Of a stretch of DNA of 64,000 nt, positions 39,052 to 49,357 are shown one piece after another. Source of the DNA: Vibrio fluminensis. GTDB taxonomy: Bacteria > Pseudomonadota > Gammaproteobacteria > Enterobacterales > Vibrionaceae. Location of the stretch: contig NZ_JADILO010000002.1 of the NCBI RefSeq assembly GCF_015278125.1, forward strand, positions 1 through 64,000. The letters run 5' to 3'. Below the pieces are notes generated by a model. It searched no databases. It worked only from the letters and a program-made list of their open reading frames with translations, and was not told the DNA's origin. Numbering within the stretch: the stretch's first letter is position 1; each line of letters opens with the position of its first letter. Position numbers and translations under genes: made by a program.

Positions 39052-39879
39052 TTACTCGTCACTCACCGTCACTTCGTAAGAGGTGAATTTACGAATATTG
39101 ATCACGCCTGTGTCGAAAATTAGGTATTGCCCTTTGATGCCTTGCAATAGACCCGTTACCACCGGATTTTTATCAAAGTTGTGCGAGGTGATCTTTTTCG
39201 GGTGCTCCAGTACAGGGTAGGCGATAGGAGTAATTGATTCGCTCAGTATCTCGATCGCATCGTCCCCATATTGCTGCTTGATCTCAGCAATTTTTTCCGT
39301 CACTAATGGCAACAGTTCAGCGAACTTTTCTTCAAGCGCGATAGGTTGGCCATCTTCTTTAAGCAGAGTACGCCAATTGGTCTTATCAGCAATATGCTTC
39401 GCCAATTCAATTTCGATTAGCCCGGAAATATGACGAGTCTTGACTTTAAAAATAGGTAAACCTTGTGTCGCACCTTGATCAATCCAACGTGTAGGAATCT
39501 GCGTGTGACGAGTGATGCCCACTTTTAGGCTTGAGGTGTTTGATAGGTAAACAAAGTGGTCAACCATGCAGTTTTCTTCGCCCCATTGTGGCTCACGACA
39601 GGTGCCTTGTTCGTAGTGGCAAGTCTCAGGTTTCATGATGCACATGTCACAGCTCGCAAGCTTCTTCATACACACAAAACAGTGGCCTTGTGAATAGCTC
39701 TTCTTGGTTTTCTTACCGCATGATTGGCAGAAGATATTACCTGTATGGGTTAGCGTGATTGATTGCCCGATATAAGGTTTTAAATCAACCAGTTCCTCAC
39801 CAACAGGTAATCGGTAATGGACTTGGTCATCGAGGGTTGAGCGCATTTTGCTCAATGTGCCTGTGATGTTTAATGACAT
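39052..39879 (-). CDS. DUF2797 protein (zinc-ribbon and GIY-YIG-like region)
   Basis: 275 aa from the ATG at 39879 (MSLNITGTLSKM). A cysteine cluster with FCQSCGKKTKK, HCFVCMKKL, CDMCIMKPETCHY and CREPQWGEENC looks like paired zinc ribbons (about 55-110). Next comes VYLSNTSSLKVGITRHTQIPTRW (116-139), resembling a GIY-YIG-like core. Family members are of unknown function; nucleic-acid binding is plausible. It is monocistronic and converges with the class V enzyme gene. Confidence 0.8.
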   Translation of the reverse strand: MSLNITGTLSKMRSTLDDQVHYRLPVGEELVDLKPYIGQSITLTHTGNIFCQSCGKKTKKSYSQGHCFVCMKKLASCDMCIMKPETCHYEQGTCREPQWGEENCMVDHFVYLSNTSSLKVGITRHTQIPTRWIDQGATQGLPIFKVKTRHISGLIEIELAKHIADKTNWRTLLKEDGQPIALEEKFAELLPLVTEKIAEIKQQYGDDAIEILSESITPIAYPVLEHPKKITSHNFDKNPVVTGLLQGIKGQYLIFDTGVINIRKFTSYEVTVSDE

Positions 39880-40393
39880 GACTTTGCTCTTATGGTTTTG
39901 CTTTGTATTGTATTTATTTTTTTGTTCGCACGCTGTATTTACAGCCAATTTACCGACGATTTCGGCTGGGGTGATAGAACCGCTTACCGGCGTAAAATGC
40001 GAAGGACTCGGACTTTAATATACCTGTCCTACTTGAAGTTGCAGCGGTGTTGACTGGCACTCAGAAACTTGCCTACCTACACCTTCAAGTTGTTTGGGTA
40101 TAGAAGTCTATAATGACTAGCTTATCAAAATTTTTGTCGACTTGCGCTTTGAGTACATTTTCTTTACAGCGCTAATCGCATCTTTTTTTGTTGTGATTAT
40201 GAAGTCGCTCAGAAATATTACCTGATGCTAATGTGAAAACTGTAAAATAAGTGCAAATGGGCGTACATTCGGTATCTGAAGAAATTCGACGAGGTTTGCG
40301 TGTGTCAATGAGTGCCCAAGCCATATTCGCCGGAGTTTTATCAGTCTAATAATTACAAAATATCAATAGTCGGTTGTATTAAGTGAGTGCATT
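39880..40393. other. Intergenic region with hairpin-repeat copy D
   Basis: 514 bp between divergent genes. It contains the repeat at 40019-40102 and the promoters of DUF2797 and the diguanylate cyclase. Nothing else was recognised. Confidence 0.5.
40019..40102. repeat. Dispersed Vibrio-type hairpin repeat, copy D (core deleted)
   Basis: Outer arms TATACC / GGTATA and ACTTGAAG (40031-40038) / CTTCAAGT (40083-40090) are intact. The inner CCTCATCACATAG...CTATGCTCAGAGG block is missing, giving a minimal version of the element. Confidence 0.8.
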
Positions 40394-41722
40394 GTGAATA
40401 CGATTCATAAGCTAATTTTTATCTTATTTTTTATCACAGTGGTGTTGATTACACTACATTGGCAGTTTGGCGAAAAGAAAACATATCGAATTAGTCCAGA
40501 AGAATTTGTGTTTTTACCGACTAATGATCAGGTACAAAAAGGGGCTTCGACAAGTAGTCTTTTTCCTTTAAAAGACGGCGGAGTTCAACTCAATTGTACC
40601 TTGAGCAATAGTCCAGACTATAAATGGCCATACTGCGGTGTTTCGATTCAAATCGACTCTCAAGACCCAACTCATGGTATAGATTTTTCCGACTTTCACA
40701 CGGTTCGCTTAGATGTGGATTTTGTTCGTCTGGATACTAACACTAGCCCAACTCTACGTTTTTACTTACGTAACTATAACCCTGCTTACTCCCTTCCCGA
40801 TGACGAATACACGCATAAGTACAACGGCTTGGATTATCGTCAGGCGGACTATAGTCAACCGTTACAAATACCGTTGAAAAATCTACAAGTGCTTACTTGG
40901 TGGCTGGTGGATAATCAGATACCCATTGAGCACTCAGGACCTGAATTTAATAATATTAATCGAATTGAGTTAGCAACAGGCTCCGGTGCAGAAGAGGGGC
41001 TCTATCAACTGCGGATTAAGAAAATAGAGTTTGTCGGATACTATATCCATACTGAAACCTTGATGTTTGCTCTGTTAATTATGTGGGTTAGTTTTGCGAT
41101 TGCATTTAGCTTTCTAGAAATTCGTAATAGCCGTAATAGAGCGATGGAAGCGGAAAAGCGTCGAGCGCACTTAAGCTCGCTTAATCGCAGGTTGCGCCAG
41201 CAGAATATCCAGTTTGCGGAACAAGCCAATCGTGATGCGCTGACCGGGGCGATGAATCGGCATGCCGTTAGAGGATGGCTGGAAGAGCAATTCAGTCGCT
41301 ATGTTAAACCGACGGAACAGCTTTCAATAATTTACATTGATATCGATAATTTTAAACGCGTCAATGATGACTTTAGTCACCAAATGGGCGATGACATTTT
41401 ACGCGAGTTTACCATGGTTCTTATGGAAGAGTTGCGAGTCACCGACCGTTTGGTTCGATGGGGAGGAGAGGAGTTCGTTGTATTCTGTTCTTCAACGACA
41501 CTGAAACAAGCTTACATGCTTGCTGAGCGACTACGTCAGAAGTGCGAGCAATATCGATGGATGCACGGACAAGTCTTAACTGCAAGTTTTGGTGTGGTGC
41601 AAATGGGGGATGAAACCCCTCAGGAAATGATTGCTAGAGCAGACGAGCTGCTCTATCAAGCTAAGCGTTGCGGTAGAAACCGAGTCGAAGTGGCTGGCGC
41701 TGAGATAAGAATACTCACTTAG
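40394..41722 (+). CDS. Membrane diguanylate cyclase with periplasmic beta-sandwich domain
   Basis: 442 aa, GTG start. A helix (about 5-22), a periplasmic region (about 25-215) with GIDFSDFHTVRLDVDF and a galactose-binding or CBM11-like beta-sandwich pattern, a helix (about 222-242), a coiled coil, then GGDEF. The active site reads GGEEF and an RVTD I-site lies five residues before it, so it should be an active, feedback-inhibited c-di-GMP synthase. The sensor may bind a carbohydrate (inference). Its stop codon overlaps the sanA stop from the other strand. Confidence 0.9.
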   Translation: MNTIHKLIFILFFITVVLITLHWQFGEKKTYRISPEEFVFLPTNDQVQKGASTSSLFPLKDGGVQLNCTLSNSPDYKWPYCGVSIQIDSQDPTHGIDFSDFHTVRLDVDFVRLDTNTSPTLRFYLRNYNPAYSLPDDEYTHKYNGLDYRQADYSQPLQIPLKNLQVLTWWLVDNQIPIEHSGPEFNNINRIELATGSGAEEGLYQLRIKKIEFVGYYIHTETLMFALLIMWVSFAIAFSFLEIRNSRNRAMEAEKRRAHLSSLNRRLRQQNIQFAEQANRDALTGAMNRHAVRGWLEEQFSRYVKPTEQLSIIYIDIDNFKRVNDDFSHQMGDDILREFTMVLMEELRVTDRLVRWGGEEFVVFCSSTTLKQAYMLAERLRQKCEQYRWMHGQVLTASFGVVQMGDETPQEMIARADELLYQAKRCGRNRVEVAGAEIRILT

Positions 41723-42435
41723 GAGAGTGGTTCTCTAGAGCTTTGTTTTTCGGGCTCTACAATTGGCTCTTTTGGTCCGAGGAATTTAGGTTTTGCTTGG
41801 GTAATATATAAGTCTAGAACGGCTTTAGCGCGGGCAAAGACTTCTCTTAGTCTCACCTTGTAACCAGAGTGCTTAGTTGGGCCAGCGACCGCTAAGCACT
41901 TGGCTTGTATATCGTGAAAGTTTGCAATAAACAGTGCTCGTTCGCAGTGGAACTGCTGCGAAATAATCAAAAAGTTATCAGTATCAAAAATTTCTTTGGC
42001 TCGAATCACTGAATCTAGAGTTCGAAAGCCCGCATAATCGAGGAAAATGCGCTCTTCTGGTACTTCAGCGCGCAGCAAGTCCCGCTTCATTGTCCACGGT
42101 TCGTTGTAGGAGCGGTGGGCATTGTCGCCACTGAGCAAAAAGTTGGCGATTTTATCTTGTTTATAAAGATCGATCGCCGCGTCAATTCGATGTAAGTAAT
42201 ATTCATTGAGCACTTTGCCTAAATACTTACTGGTACCAAGCACGACAGCGACATTATGTGGCTGTACTTCATCGATAGAAAAGTAAAGTTGATCTTGAGT
42301 TTGGATGCTCACCCAACGATCTATCGCAATCAAAGTTACGACCGCTAGAAGAACGACGGCTAGGGCGTACTTGAATGCCTTAGTCGCAAACTTGAAGTAT
42401 TGATTTGATGAATGGTGTTGAAAAATATTACGCAC
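41719..42435 (-). CDS. sanA: SanA/YdcF-like envelope protein (DUF218)
   Basis: 238 aa; E. coli SanA has 239. One N-terminal helix (about 17-35), then a periplasmic DUF218 domain with VAVVLGTSKYL, LLSGDNAHRSYNEPWTM, DYAGFRTLDS and SQQFHCERALFIA, all close to SanA. SanA influences vancomycin resistance at high temperature and envelope integrity by an unknown mechanism. A GTG start is read at 42435, overlapping the DUF3392 stop in TAGTG, so the two genes are coupled. Confidence 0.9.
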   Translation of the reverse strand: MRNIFQHHSSNQYFKFATKAFKYALAVVLLAVVTLIAIDRWVSIQTQDQLYFSIDEVQPHNVAVVLGTSKYLGKVLNEYYLHRIDAAIDLYKQDKIANFLLSGDNAHRSYNEPWTMKRDLLRAEVPEERIFLDYAGFRTLDSVIRAKEIFDTDNFLIISQQFHCERALFIANFHDIQAKCLAVAGPTKHSGYKVRLREVFARAKAVLDLYITQAKPKFLGPKEPIVEPEKQSSREPLS

Positions 42436-42758
42436 TAAATCTGTCTATTCCTTTGAGCCCACAAACCAATGGCTATAAAACAGCTGGTCACAATCACAAA
42501 CATCATGCCATAGGGCAATTGGTTAAGTGTCCGAGTGAGGTAAGGGGTTGCTTTCACTATGATTAAGCCGTATCCAAACGCATTAATCAATATGAATACG
42601 AAAGTTCTAACAACAAAGTTTTGTGATTTTAGTAATCTTCTAAGGCTAGCATTGATCTCACCACCTAACATGACTAAAGAACAAGCAACTAATGCGGTAG
42701 ATATCTCGTTTAGATAACTGGCAATGTAACGTCCGGCAGGTTCAAAAAATTCCCACAT
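42435..42758 (-). CDS. DUF3392 small membrane protein
   Basis: 107 aa with three membrane helices (about 15-35, 48-68, 78-100). WEFFEPAGRYIASYLNEIS at the N-terminus and GGEINASLRRL after helix 1 match DUF3392, a family I know mainly from Vibrio and relatives. Its function is unknown. GGAGGAG lies 4 nt before the ATG. Co-transcribed with sanA. Confidence 0.85.
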   Translation of the reverse strand: MWEFFEPAGRYIASYLNEISTALVACSLVMLGGEINASLRRLLKSQNFVVRTFVFILINAFGYGLIIVKATPYLTRTLNQLPYGMMFVIVTSCFIAIGLWAQRNRQI

Positions 42759-42774
42759 AACTCCTCCAATGAAA

Positions 42775-42797
42775 AAGCCCCAAATTACTCGGGGCTT
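42775..42797 (-). terminator. Terminator of maeA
   Basis: AAGCCCC / GGGGCTT over a 9-nt loop, with A residues at 42772-42776 as a leftward T tail. Confidence 0.77.
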
Positions 42798-42815
42798 AGT
42801 GAAGTGTTTTTTAGT

Positions 42816-44504
42816 TTAGAACGCAGTGCGTTTGTAGCGGCGGTATACTGGTTGCCAGAAGTATGCTTCGATTGCCTCTTCTAAAGCTTCATCAGTAATT
42901 TCTTGCGCTACACCTTGCTCAATGGCTTTTTTGCTCACTGCAAAGGCGATTTTTTTAGAAACAGTATGGATGGCTTCTAAAGGTGGCAGTAGCGCACCTT
43001 GTCCGTTAATGGCCAATGGAGAGCAAGTCGCTAAAGCGCGGCTTGACTCTTGTAGCATTTCATCCGTTACGCGACGGGCAGATACCGCCAACACACCTAA
43101 ACCAATACCCGGGAAGATGTAGCTGTTGTTACATTGCGCGATTGGGTAAGTTTTACCATCGTGTACTACCGGATCAAATGGGCTGCCAGTGGCCACTAAT
43201 GCTTCACCGTTAGTCCAACGAATGATGTCGTTTGGTGTCGCTTCAACACGGCTGGTAGGGTTAGAAAGTGGGAAGATGATCGGACGCGGGCAGTGCTTGT
43301 GCATCTCCTTAATCACTTCCTTACTAAACAGGCCTGGTGCGCCAGATACACCAATAAGTACGGTTGGTTTAGCATTCGCCATTACGTCAAGCAGTGAGAA
43401 ACCATTACCTTCGTTTGGCCATTCCGCAGTGTGATCCGCTTTTTGTACCAGCTTTTGCTGGAAGTCTAATAGGTTCGGCATACCTTCTTGCAGCAGACCC
43501 CAGCGGTCAACCATGTAAACCTGCGAGCGCGCTTGCTCATCAGAGATACCTTCAGAGACCATTTGTGCGATGATCGCTTCAGCGATACCACAACCGGCAG
43601 AACCTGCACCTAGGAATGTCACCCGTTGCTCTGAAAGCTTGCTTCCCGCCGCTTGACAAGCGGCTAGCAGCGAACCTACGGTTACTGCGGCAGTGCCTTG
43701 AATATCGTCGTTAAAGCAGCAGATGCGATCTTTGTAGCGCTCCAGCAGTGGCATTGCGTTTTTCTGCGCAAAGTCTTCGAACTGAATCAGTGCATCAGGC
43801 CAGCGACGTTGTACTGATTGAATGAACTCTTCCACAAACGCATCATAGTCTTGACCTGTGATACGTGGATGACGCCAGCCCATGTACATTGGATCAGCAA
43901 GACGTTGTGGGTTGTTGGTGCCCACATCTAAGACGATTGGCAATGTGTATGCAGGGCTAATACCACCACAAGCGGTGTATAGCGCCAGTTTACCAATTGG
44001 AATACCCATGCCACCGATACCTTGGTCACCCAGACCCAAAATACGCTCACCATCCGTTACTACGATAACTTTTACGTTATGGTTTGAAGCATTGTTTAAG
44101 ATGTCATCCATGCGTTCGCGATTGGCGTACGACACAAACAGACCGCGTCCACGACGGTAGATGTTTGAGAAGTTTTCACATGCAGCACCGACAGTCGGGG
44201 TGTAGATGATTGGCATCATTTCAGAAATATGATTCTGAACTAAACGATAAAACAGTGTCTCGTTGGTATCTTGGATATTACGCAGATAGATATGCTTATC
44301 CATATCATTTTCGAAGCTACGATATTGTTGATAAGCACGCTCAACTTGCTCTTGAATCGTTTCAGTTGTTTCTGGTAGCAAGCCTTCAAGGTTAAATGAA
44401 ATACGCTCTTCAGCAGAGAAGGCACTGCCTTTGTTCAGTAGCGGTGTACTTAAAAGAGCAGGACCTGCGAAAGGGATATAGAGTGGACGTTTATCGTTGT
44501 ACAT
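42816..44504 (-). CDS. maeA: NAD-dependent malic enzyme
   Basis: 562 aa (565 in E. coli MaeA). [45 protein letters not shown], the metal site in FNDDIQGTA and the NAD motif [13 protein letters not shown] are present. It decarboxylates malate to pyruvate in the cytosol and links the TCA cycle with gluconeogenesis and acetyl-CoA supply. It is monocistronic, divergent from the DEAH helicase, and ends at a clear terminator. Confidence 0.95.
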   Translation of the reverse strand: MYNDKRPLYIPFAGPALLSTPLLNKGSAFSAEERISFNLEGLLPETTETIQEQVERAYQQYRSFENDMDKHIYLRNIQDTNETLFYRLVQNHISEMMPIIYTPTVGAACENFSNIYRRGRGLFVSYANRERMDDILNNASNHNVKVIVVTDGERILGLGDQGIGGMGIPIGKLALYTACGGISPAYTLPIVLDVGTNNPQRLADPMYMGWRHPRITGQDYDAFVEEFIQSVQRRWPDALIQFEDFAQKNAMPLLERYKDRICCFNDDIQGTAAVTVGSLLAACQAAGSKLSEQRVTFLGAGSAGCGIAEAIIAQMVSEGISDEQARSQVYMVDRWGLLQEGMPNLLDFQQKLVQKADHTAEWPNEGNGFSLLDVMANAKPTVLIGVSGAPGLFSKEVIKEMHKHCPRPIIFPLSNPTSRVEATPNDIIRWTNGEALVATGSPFDPVVHDGKTYPIAQCNNSYIFPGIGLGVLAVSARRVTDEMLQESSRALATCSPLAINGQGALLPPLEAIHTVSKKIAFAVSKKAIEQGVAQEITDEALEEAIEAYFWQPVYRRYKRTAF

Positions 44505-44699
44505 TGAGAACCTATAGTCGAGAACGAAACATGGTGACCGTTAGTTTCTAGCTTTATCGGCTTTTTGCCAAATTGAGCTAGATATATAACTGCATATTGT
44601 AAACTGGGAATCGATGAGTAACAAGGAACGTAACTCAGAGTGAGAAGTTAACAGGGTTACTGTTATAATCTCCATTAAATTCATAAAAACCACATAATA
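44505..44699. promoter_or_regulatory. Divergent promoter region of maeA and the DEAH helicase
   Basis: 195 bp. AGGTTCTCA before the maeA ATG is a modest ribosome site. No operator was identified. Confidence 0.4.
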
Positions 44700-47045
44700 A
44701 TGACAGTGTTACCGATCGATTCACTTAAACCAACTTTTGTTGAAAAGCTAAAACATAGCCACTTAGTTGTCGAGGCTGAAACTGGCTCGGGGAAATCAAC
44801 CCGATTGCCACTTTGGGCGAGTGAACAAGGACGCGTTTTGGTGGTTGAGCCGCGCAGAATTGCCTGTACTTCTTTGGCGGAGTATTTAGCCGAGTTGAGA
44901 GGTGAGATGGTCGGTGAATCGATAGGTTACGCAATCAAGCTTGAGACCAGATTTAGTGACGACAGCCAAGTGGTGTTTGTTACGCCGGGTGTGGCACTGC
45001 GTTGGTATGCCGAAGACCGCCTCAGTGCGTTTGATATCGTTATTGTTGACGAATTTCATGAACGCCGCTGGGATAGTGATTTACTGGTGGCGTTATTCAA
45101 GCGACATCAACAACATCGTATTGTGTTAACGTCTGCGACCATCGAAGGCGAAAAGTTGGCTCGCTATCTAGGCGCAGAGCGACTGCAAGCCGAGGGGCGA
45201 ACCTACCAAGTGTCTATCTCACATCAGGCTATGGATTCGCGTCAGTTGCCCGATATTCGTCACCTTGAGCAGCGCATCAAAGTTGAAGTGTTGCGTGAGC
45301 TAGAATCGGCAAGTGGCGATATTCTAGTCTTCTTGCCTGGGCGCAAAGAGATAAGCCAATGCGCGCAAATGTTAGCGGGTATTGAGGGGGTTGTGATTGC
45401 GCCGCTTCATGCGTCAGTGAATGATAAACAGCGTGAAATTGCCCTTAATCCTCAACCACAAGTCAAAGTGGTGTTAGCAACTAATGTTGCAGAAACTTCT
45501 TTGACTATTCCAAATATTGCGGTGGTGGTTGATTCTGGTTTGGAGCGCCGTACAGAGCAGCGTAACGGAAGAACGACGCTCAGTCTTAAACACATCTCAC
45601 AAGCGAGCGCTAAACAGCGTGCTGGTCGTGCTGGCCGTGTGATGGATGGCCACTGTATTCGCCTGTATGGTGAGCATGCTGCCTTGATAAGCGTGACGCC
45701 GCCAGAGATGTTTCGTGAGTCTTTGACGGAGGCGATGCTTGCTTCTGCTAGTTGCCACGAGCCGTTACAACAGTTGGACTTTCTTGAACCATTACCTGAG
45801 AAGTCCTTGGTTCAAGCCCAGCAGTTGCTGTTGGGAATGCAAGCGATAGATAGCGATGGTCGAGCAACGGAACATGGTCGTGTTATTTCCCCTTTACCGA
45901 TAGATGCATTACTCGCGGACTTGGTTACTCGAATGCCGAATCGTGCTTTGCAAGAAGCGATGATTGATTATACCGCTGTGCTAGCCACGCCAGCTAAGTT
46001 ATACCGACTTAGTGGTGACGAAGAACAATTAGAGTTACTGGCTAAAGAGGAAAGTAGAGGGTGTGATGGGCAGTTATCAGTGGCAATTTTGCGCGGTAAA
46101 GTGTTTCCAGCTGTCTCAGTCGATCAAGACGCATTAGAGGAAGCTAGAGGGCTATCGGAACAAATGCGTGAGATCTTCGAATTACCTATGCTGGAAGTGG
46201 CTTCGCGTTATGAGCATCGTCAATGGGTGGCGGCGATTGCGCGTTTACATCCAGAGCTGGTTTTTGTTCGCCGTAATAAGCGTAAAGAGGCAATGGGTAA
46301 CGGCGAGATGGAAGTGATGATAGGCCGAGATAGTCGCTTATCCACCTCTATTGAGGCCGCGTTGGTGCTCGGTACGCACAGCCTTCCGGGACGGGGTGTT
46401 AAGCAGACGTTGACGCTGGCAACAGAGATAATGCCACTTGATTTTCAATTGCTCCAATCGTTATCAATTGGTGATTGGCAACAAGGCGAGACGATTATCG
46501 AACAAGAAGGTACCTTTGTTGAAATGCAGCTTGTTTATGCTGGGCGTATCATTGCAACGGTTAAGCAGATCGCGCAGGGGGAATTGGCACTACAACCTAT
46601 ACTTGAGGCGGTCAAAGCTGAGACGAAATTAGTCGGTTTGTATCCGCAGCGCAAAGCTGAGATTGACCACTGGCGTATTTATGTAGAGATGGGTTTAGCA
46701 GATTGCAATGATCATCATGATATTACGTTTGATAAATGGTTTCGTGATCAATTGGAACTATTAGAGCTACAAGACCTTGATGAACTAGAACTGTTCAGTG
46801 CTGATGACTTTGTGTTTAAAGGCATTCCGTATTGGCAATATGCCGACTTTGCCGAGCAACATCCATTTCAGTTGCAACTGGGCGACCTTAATTTAGACGT
46901 CGAATATTACCCAAAGAGAAAGCTTATTTATGTCGTGTATCGAGATGGTTTACGTAAAGGAGACCCGAAACGTTGGGAGTTACCGAGGTGGCAAGGTTGG
47001 AAGATTCAATACAAAAAAGCCAGTCGAGTTATCGATATAAAGTGA
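44700..47045 (+). CDS. DEAH-type ATP-dependent helicase, HrpB-like
   Basis: 781 aa superfamily 2 helicase. Walker A AETGSGKST (near 26), VEPRRIA, VTPGVALRW, the DEFH variant of DEAH in VDEFHERRWDSDLL (near 116), LTSATI, TNVAETSLTIP (near 262) and QRAGRAGR (near 303) give the full motif set. DEFH is also seen in HrpB, but the C-terminal part lacks the length of HrpB and the subgroup is uncertain. Probably an RNA-dependent ATPase; role unknown. Confidence 0.85.
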   Translation: MTVLPIDSLKPTFVEKLKHSHLVVEAETGSGKSTRLPLWASEQGRVLVVEPRRIACTSLAEYLAELRGEMVGESIGYAIKLETRFSDDSQVVFVTPGVALRWYAEDRLSAFDIVIVDEFHERRWDSDLLVALFKRHQQHRIVLTSATIEGEKLARYLGAERLQAEGRTYQVSISHQAMDSRQLPDIRHLEQRIKVEVLRELESASGDILVFLPGRKEISQCAQMLAGIEGVVIAPLHASVNDKQREIALNPQPQVKVVLATNVAETSLTIPNIAVVVDSGLERRTEQRNGRTTLSLKHISQASAKQRAGRAGRVMDGHCIRLYGEHAALISVTPPEMFRESLTEAMLASASCHEPLQQLDFLEPLPEKSLVQAQQLLLGMQAIDSDGRATEHGRVISPLPIDALLADLVTRMPNRALQEAMIDYTAVLATPAKLYRLSGDEEQLELLAKEESRGCDGQLSVAILRGKVFPAVSVDQDALEEARGLSEQMREIFELPMLEVASRYEHRQWVAAIARLHPELVFVRRNKRKEAMGNGEMEVMIGRDSRLSTSIEAALVLGTHSLPGRGVKQTLTLATEIMPLDFQLLQSLSIGDWQQGETIIEQEGTFVEMQLVYAGRIIATVKQIAQGELALQPILEAVKAETKLVGLYPQRKAEIDHWRIYVEMGLADCNDHHDITFDKWFRDQLELLELQDLDELELFSADDFVFKGIPYWQYADFAEQHPFQLQLGDLNLDVEYYPKRKLIYVVYRDGLRKGDPKRWELPRWQGWKIQYKKASRVIDIK

Positions 47046-47274
47046 TTTCTATTGAGATCATTAATAATATTAATGATTTATTTTGGTGATACAAATATTA
47101 CGCAACTGGTTTTCTATATCGATAAATTGTATTTTGATTGTTACTTTCTTGGTTTTTATATGCCTTTTTGAATGATAAAAAAGGCATAAAAGACCGATGT
47201 TCTATATCCTATTGATCTATTACGCATCTTGACAGATATTTAACGTACTTGTTGCCTGATCTACGGGAGATGAT
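47046..47274. other. Intergenic region before the 125-residue protein
   Basis: AT-rich spacer of 229 bp; GGGAG lies 5 nt before the ATG at 47275. A short palindromic TGATAAAAAAGG-like stretch was seen, but nothing convincing. Confidence 0.4.
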
Positions 47275-47652
47275 ATGGAACATCAAGGCAAGGCAAGTGT
47301 GGTTTTTGACTATACCTCATTTTTAGGTGAGGCTTACAGCAAGAAATGGACGTTTCTTGAAGCGATAAGCACGATTTCACCTGTTTTCAGTATTGCTTGG
47401 AAAGACACGGTTCAACAGTCGTGGACACCAGAAGAGCGGTTAAAAAATCAAGCGATGAAATCTCTTTCTGCAAGTCGCAGCGATGAGTCAAATATCCACA
47501 CACTTCTCGAGCTCGCAAAGTCAGAAGGTATCCATGAATTGCGTTTGGTTATGCCCTATGAGCTAGATCAAGAGCAATTAGAACGAATCCAACAACGATT
47601 AGAAGTGGATATCCAGAGTTTGGAGCAGGATGAATTAATGGTGACGCTATAG
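47275..47652 (+). CDS. Uncharacterised 125-residue protein
   Basis: A good GGGAG ribosome site and a shared terminator support a real gene. No signal peptide or membrane helix. The N-terminal half is mixed (VVFDYTSFLGEAYSKKW, TISPVFSIAWK); the C-terminal half reads as alpha/beta with LLELAKSEGIHELRLVMPYELDQEQ and ends acidic. No family was recognised. It is probably a small cytosolic protein limited to vibrios. Convergent with aspC. Confidence 0.65.
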   Translation: MEHQGKASVVFDYTSFLGEAYSKKWTFLEAISTISPVFSIAWKDTVQQSWTPEERLKNQAMKSLSASRSDESNIHTLLELAKSEGIHELRLVMPYELDQEQLERIQQRLEVDIQSLEQDELMVTL

Positions 47653-47715
47653 TGGTTTAAGTTTGTTTATACCAACCTTAAAGTATTGTGGTTTCATTGA
47701 TTCTTTATCCAAAAG

Positions 47716-47742
47716 AAAAGCCAGCTGAAAAGCTGGCTTTTT
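47716..47742. terminator. Bidirectional terminator
   Basis: AAAAGCCAGCT / AGCTGGCTTTTT over GAAA, with T runs in both directions. It serves the 125-residue protein gene and aspC. Confidence 0.87.
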
Positions 47743-47762
47743 CTTATCTATAGACTGCAATA

Positions 47763-48953
47763 TTACAGTACAGCTGCAATACCTTGGCAAAGCGGTAACA
47801 TGTTTGCTTTAGTCATGCCTGCAACACTGATACGACCCGAGCCAACAATGTAAATACCAAACTCATCTTTTAGACGAGTTACTTGCTCTTTGCTTAGACC
47901 TGAGAATGAGAACATACCGTTTTGGCGCTCGATAAAGCTAAAGTCTGCATCAACACCTTGCTCTTTCAGCGTTGCAACAAACAGTTCACGCATTTCTTGA
48001 ATACGGTCGCGCATCTCTTTTACTTCTGCTTCCCATTCTGCACGTAGGTCCGCATCGTTAAGAATATAGTTAACGACTGCAGCGCCGTGTGCTGGTGGAT
48101 TTGAGTAGATAGAGCGAATGATTGCTTTTACTTGTGAAAATGCTGTCGCAGCTACATCTGCAGACTCACCTACGAGTGTAAACGCACCCACACGCTCATT
48201 GTACAGACCGAAGTTCTTCGAAAATGAACTCGCAACTAAAATTTCTTTATTGTACTTAGCAAAAGTACGCAGACCTGCAGCATCTTCTTCTACACCAGAA
48301 CCGAAACCTTGGTATGCAAAGTCGAATAACGGAAGTAATTTTTTCTCTGCGACAAGTTTCGCCAGCACTTCCCATTCTTCAGCTGTTGGATCAATACCTG
48401 TTGGGTTATGGCAGCAGCCGTGCAGTAGTACGATATCGCCAGCGTCCGCTTTTTCTAAGTCAGCAACCATCGCTGCGAAATCTTTATCCTTAGTTTCCGC
48501 GTTGTAGTAGCTGTATTGCGCAGTTTCAAGACCTGCAGCAGTAAATACACCGATGTGGTTCGCCCAAGTAGGGTTACTGATCCAGATTTTAACGTCGCCT
48601 AATTGGCGTTTAATGAATTCGCCTGCTACGCGAAGGGCACCAGTACCACCCGGAGCTTGCGCTGTTTTTGCTCGCTTTTCCGCAACGATTTCAGCATCGT
48701 TACCAAATAGTAGTTTTTGTACAGCCAGACCGTATTCTGCCGTACCTTCGATTGTTAGGTAAGACTTGGTCTTCTCAGTTTCGACAAGAGCGGCTTCAGC
48801 TTTCTTAACTGTCGCTAGAACTGGCGTTTCGCCTTGTTCATTTTTATAAATACCGACGCCAAGGTTAATTTTTTCAGCGCGCGGGTCCTTTTTAAACTCT
48901 TCCGTAAGACCGAGGATAGGGTCAGCTGGTGCAGCAACTACTTTTTCAAACAT
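47763..48953 (-). CDS. aspC: Aspartate aminotransferase
   Basis: 396 aa from the ATG at 48953, exactly the length of E. coli Asp[17 protein letters not shown] fits the family start. [11 protein letters not shown], the Asn/Pro motif HNPTGIDPT, the PLP Asp/Tyr in FDFAYQGFG, the PLP lysine in [15 protein letters not shown] and the C-terminal GRISVAG motif are present. It interconverts aspartate and oxaloacetate with glutamate and may also accept aromatic amino acids. Monocistronic. Confidence 0.95.
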   Translation of the reverse strand: MFEKVVAAPADPILGLTEEFKKDPRAEKINLGVGIYKNEQGETPVLATVKKAEAALVETEKTKSYLTIEGTAEYGLAVQKLLFGNDAEIVAEKRAKTAQAPGGTGALRVAGEFIKRQLGDVKIWISNPTWANHIGVFTAAGLETAQYSYYNAETKDKDFAAMVADLEKADAGDIVLLHGCCHNPTGIDPTAEEWEVLAKLVAEKKLLPLFDFAYQGFGSGVEEDAAGLRTFAKYNKEILVASSFSKNFGLYNERVGAFTLVGESADVAATAFSQVKAIIRSIYSNPPAHGAAVVNYILNDADLRAEWEAEVKEMRDRIQEMRELFVATLKEQGVDADFSFIERQNGMFSFSGLSKEQVTRLKDEFGIYIVGSGRISVAGMTKANMLPLCQGIAAVL

Positions 48954-49357
48954 AATCGTCATCCATGTTAATCGAAGGGGGATAATGTGTAACTTGAATA
49001 TTTATACCTGTATGCTGCACAAGAGACAACACTAAATGGGTAGAAACTAGAAATTTTATTCACTATTAGTCAAAGTGAAGTCAATTCAATAGGTTTCATT
49101 AAGCAATCGTTTGGTTAATTTGCCGCTTTAGCACAAGATAAACAGAAAGTAGTGCTCTATGTTTGTCTTGAAATAAAAATTCAGAAGTAAGCGAAAACCC
49201 TTATATACAAAAGCAACGATGTTAAGCAAGTAATGGAAGAAAGTAACAGCGTGCCGGATAAGTGCTGTTTTTAGAGAGGTTTTATAAAAATTTAAACTGG
49301 AGGGGAGTTTGATTAAGTAAAACGACCGAAACCAAGCGGGTTTCGATCGTTACAACA
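48954..49357. other. Intergenic region upstream of aspC
   Basis: 404 bp. The aspC promoter should be here, and the terminator at 49321-49351 belongs to the small gene on its right. No gene or repeat was recognised in the rest. Confidence 0.45.
49321..49351 (-). terminator. Hairpin after small paralogue 1
   Basis: AACGACCGAAAC pairs with GTTTCGATCGTT with one G-U or mismatch. Confidence 0.6.
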
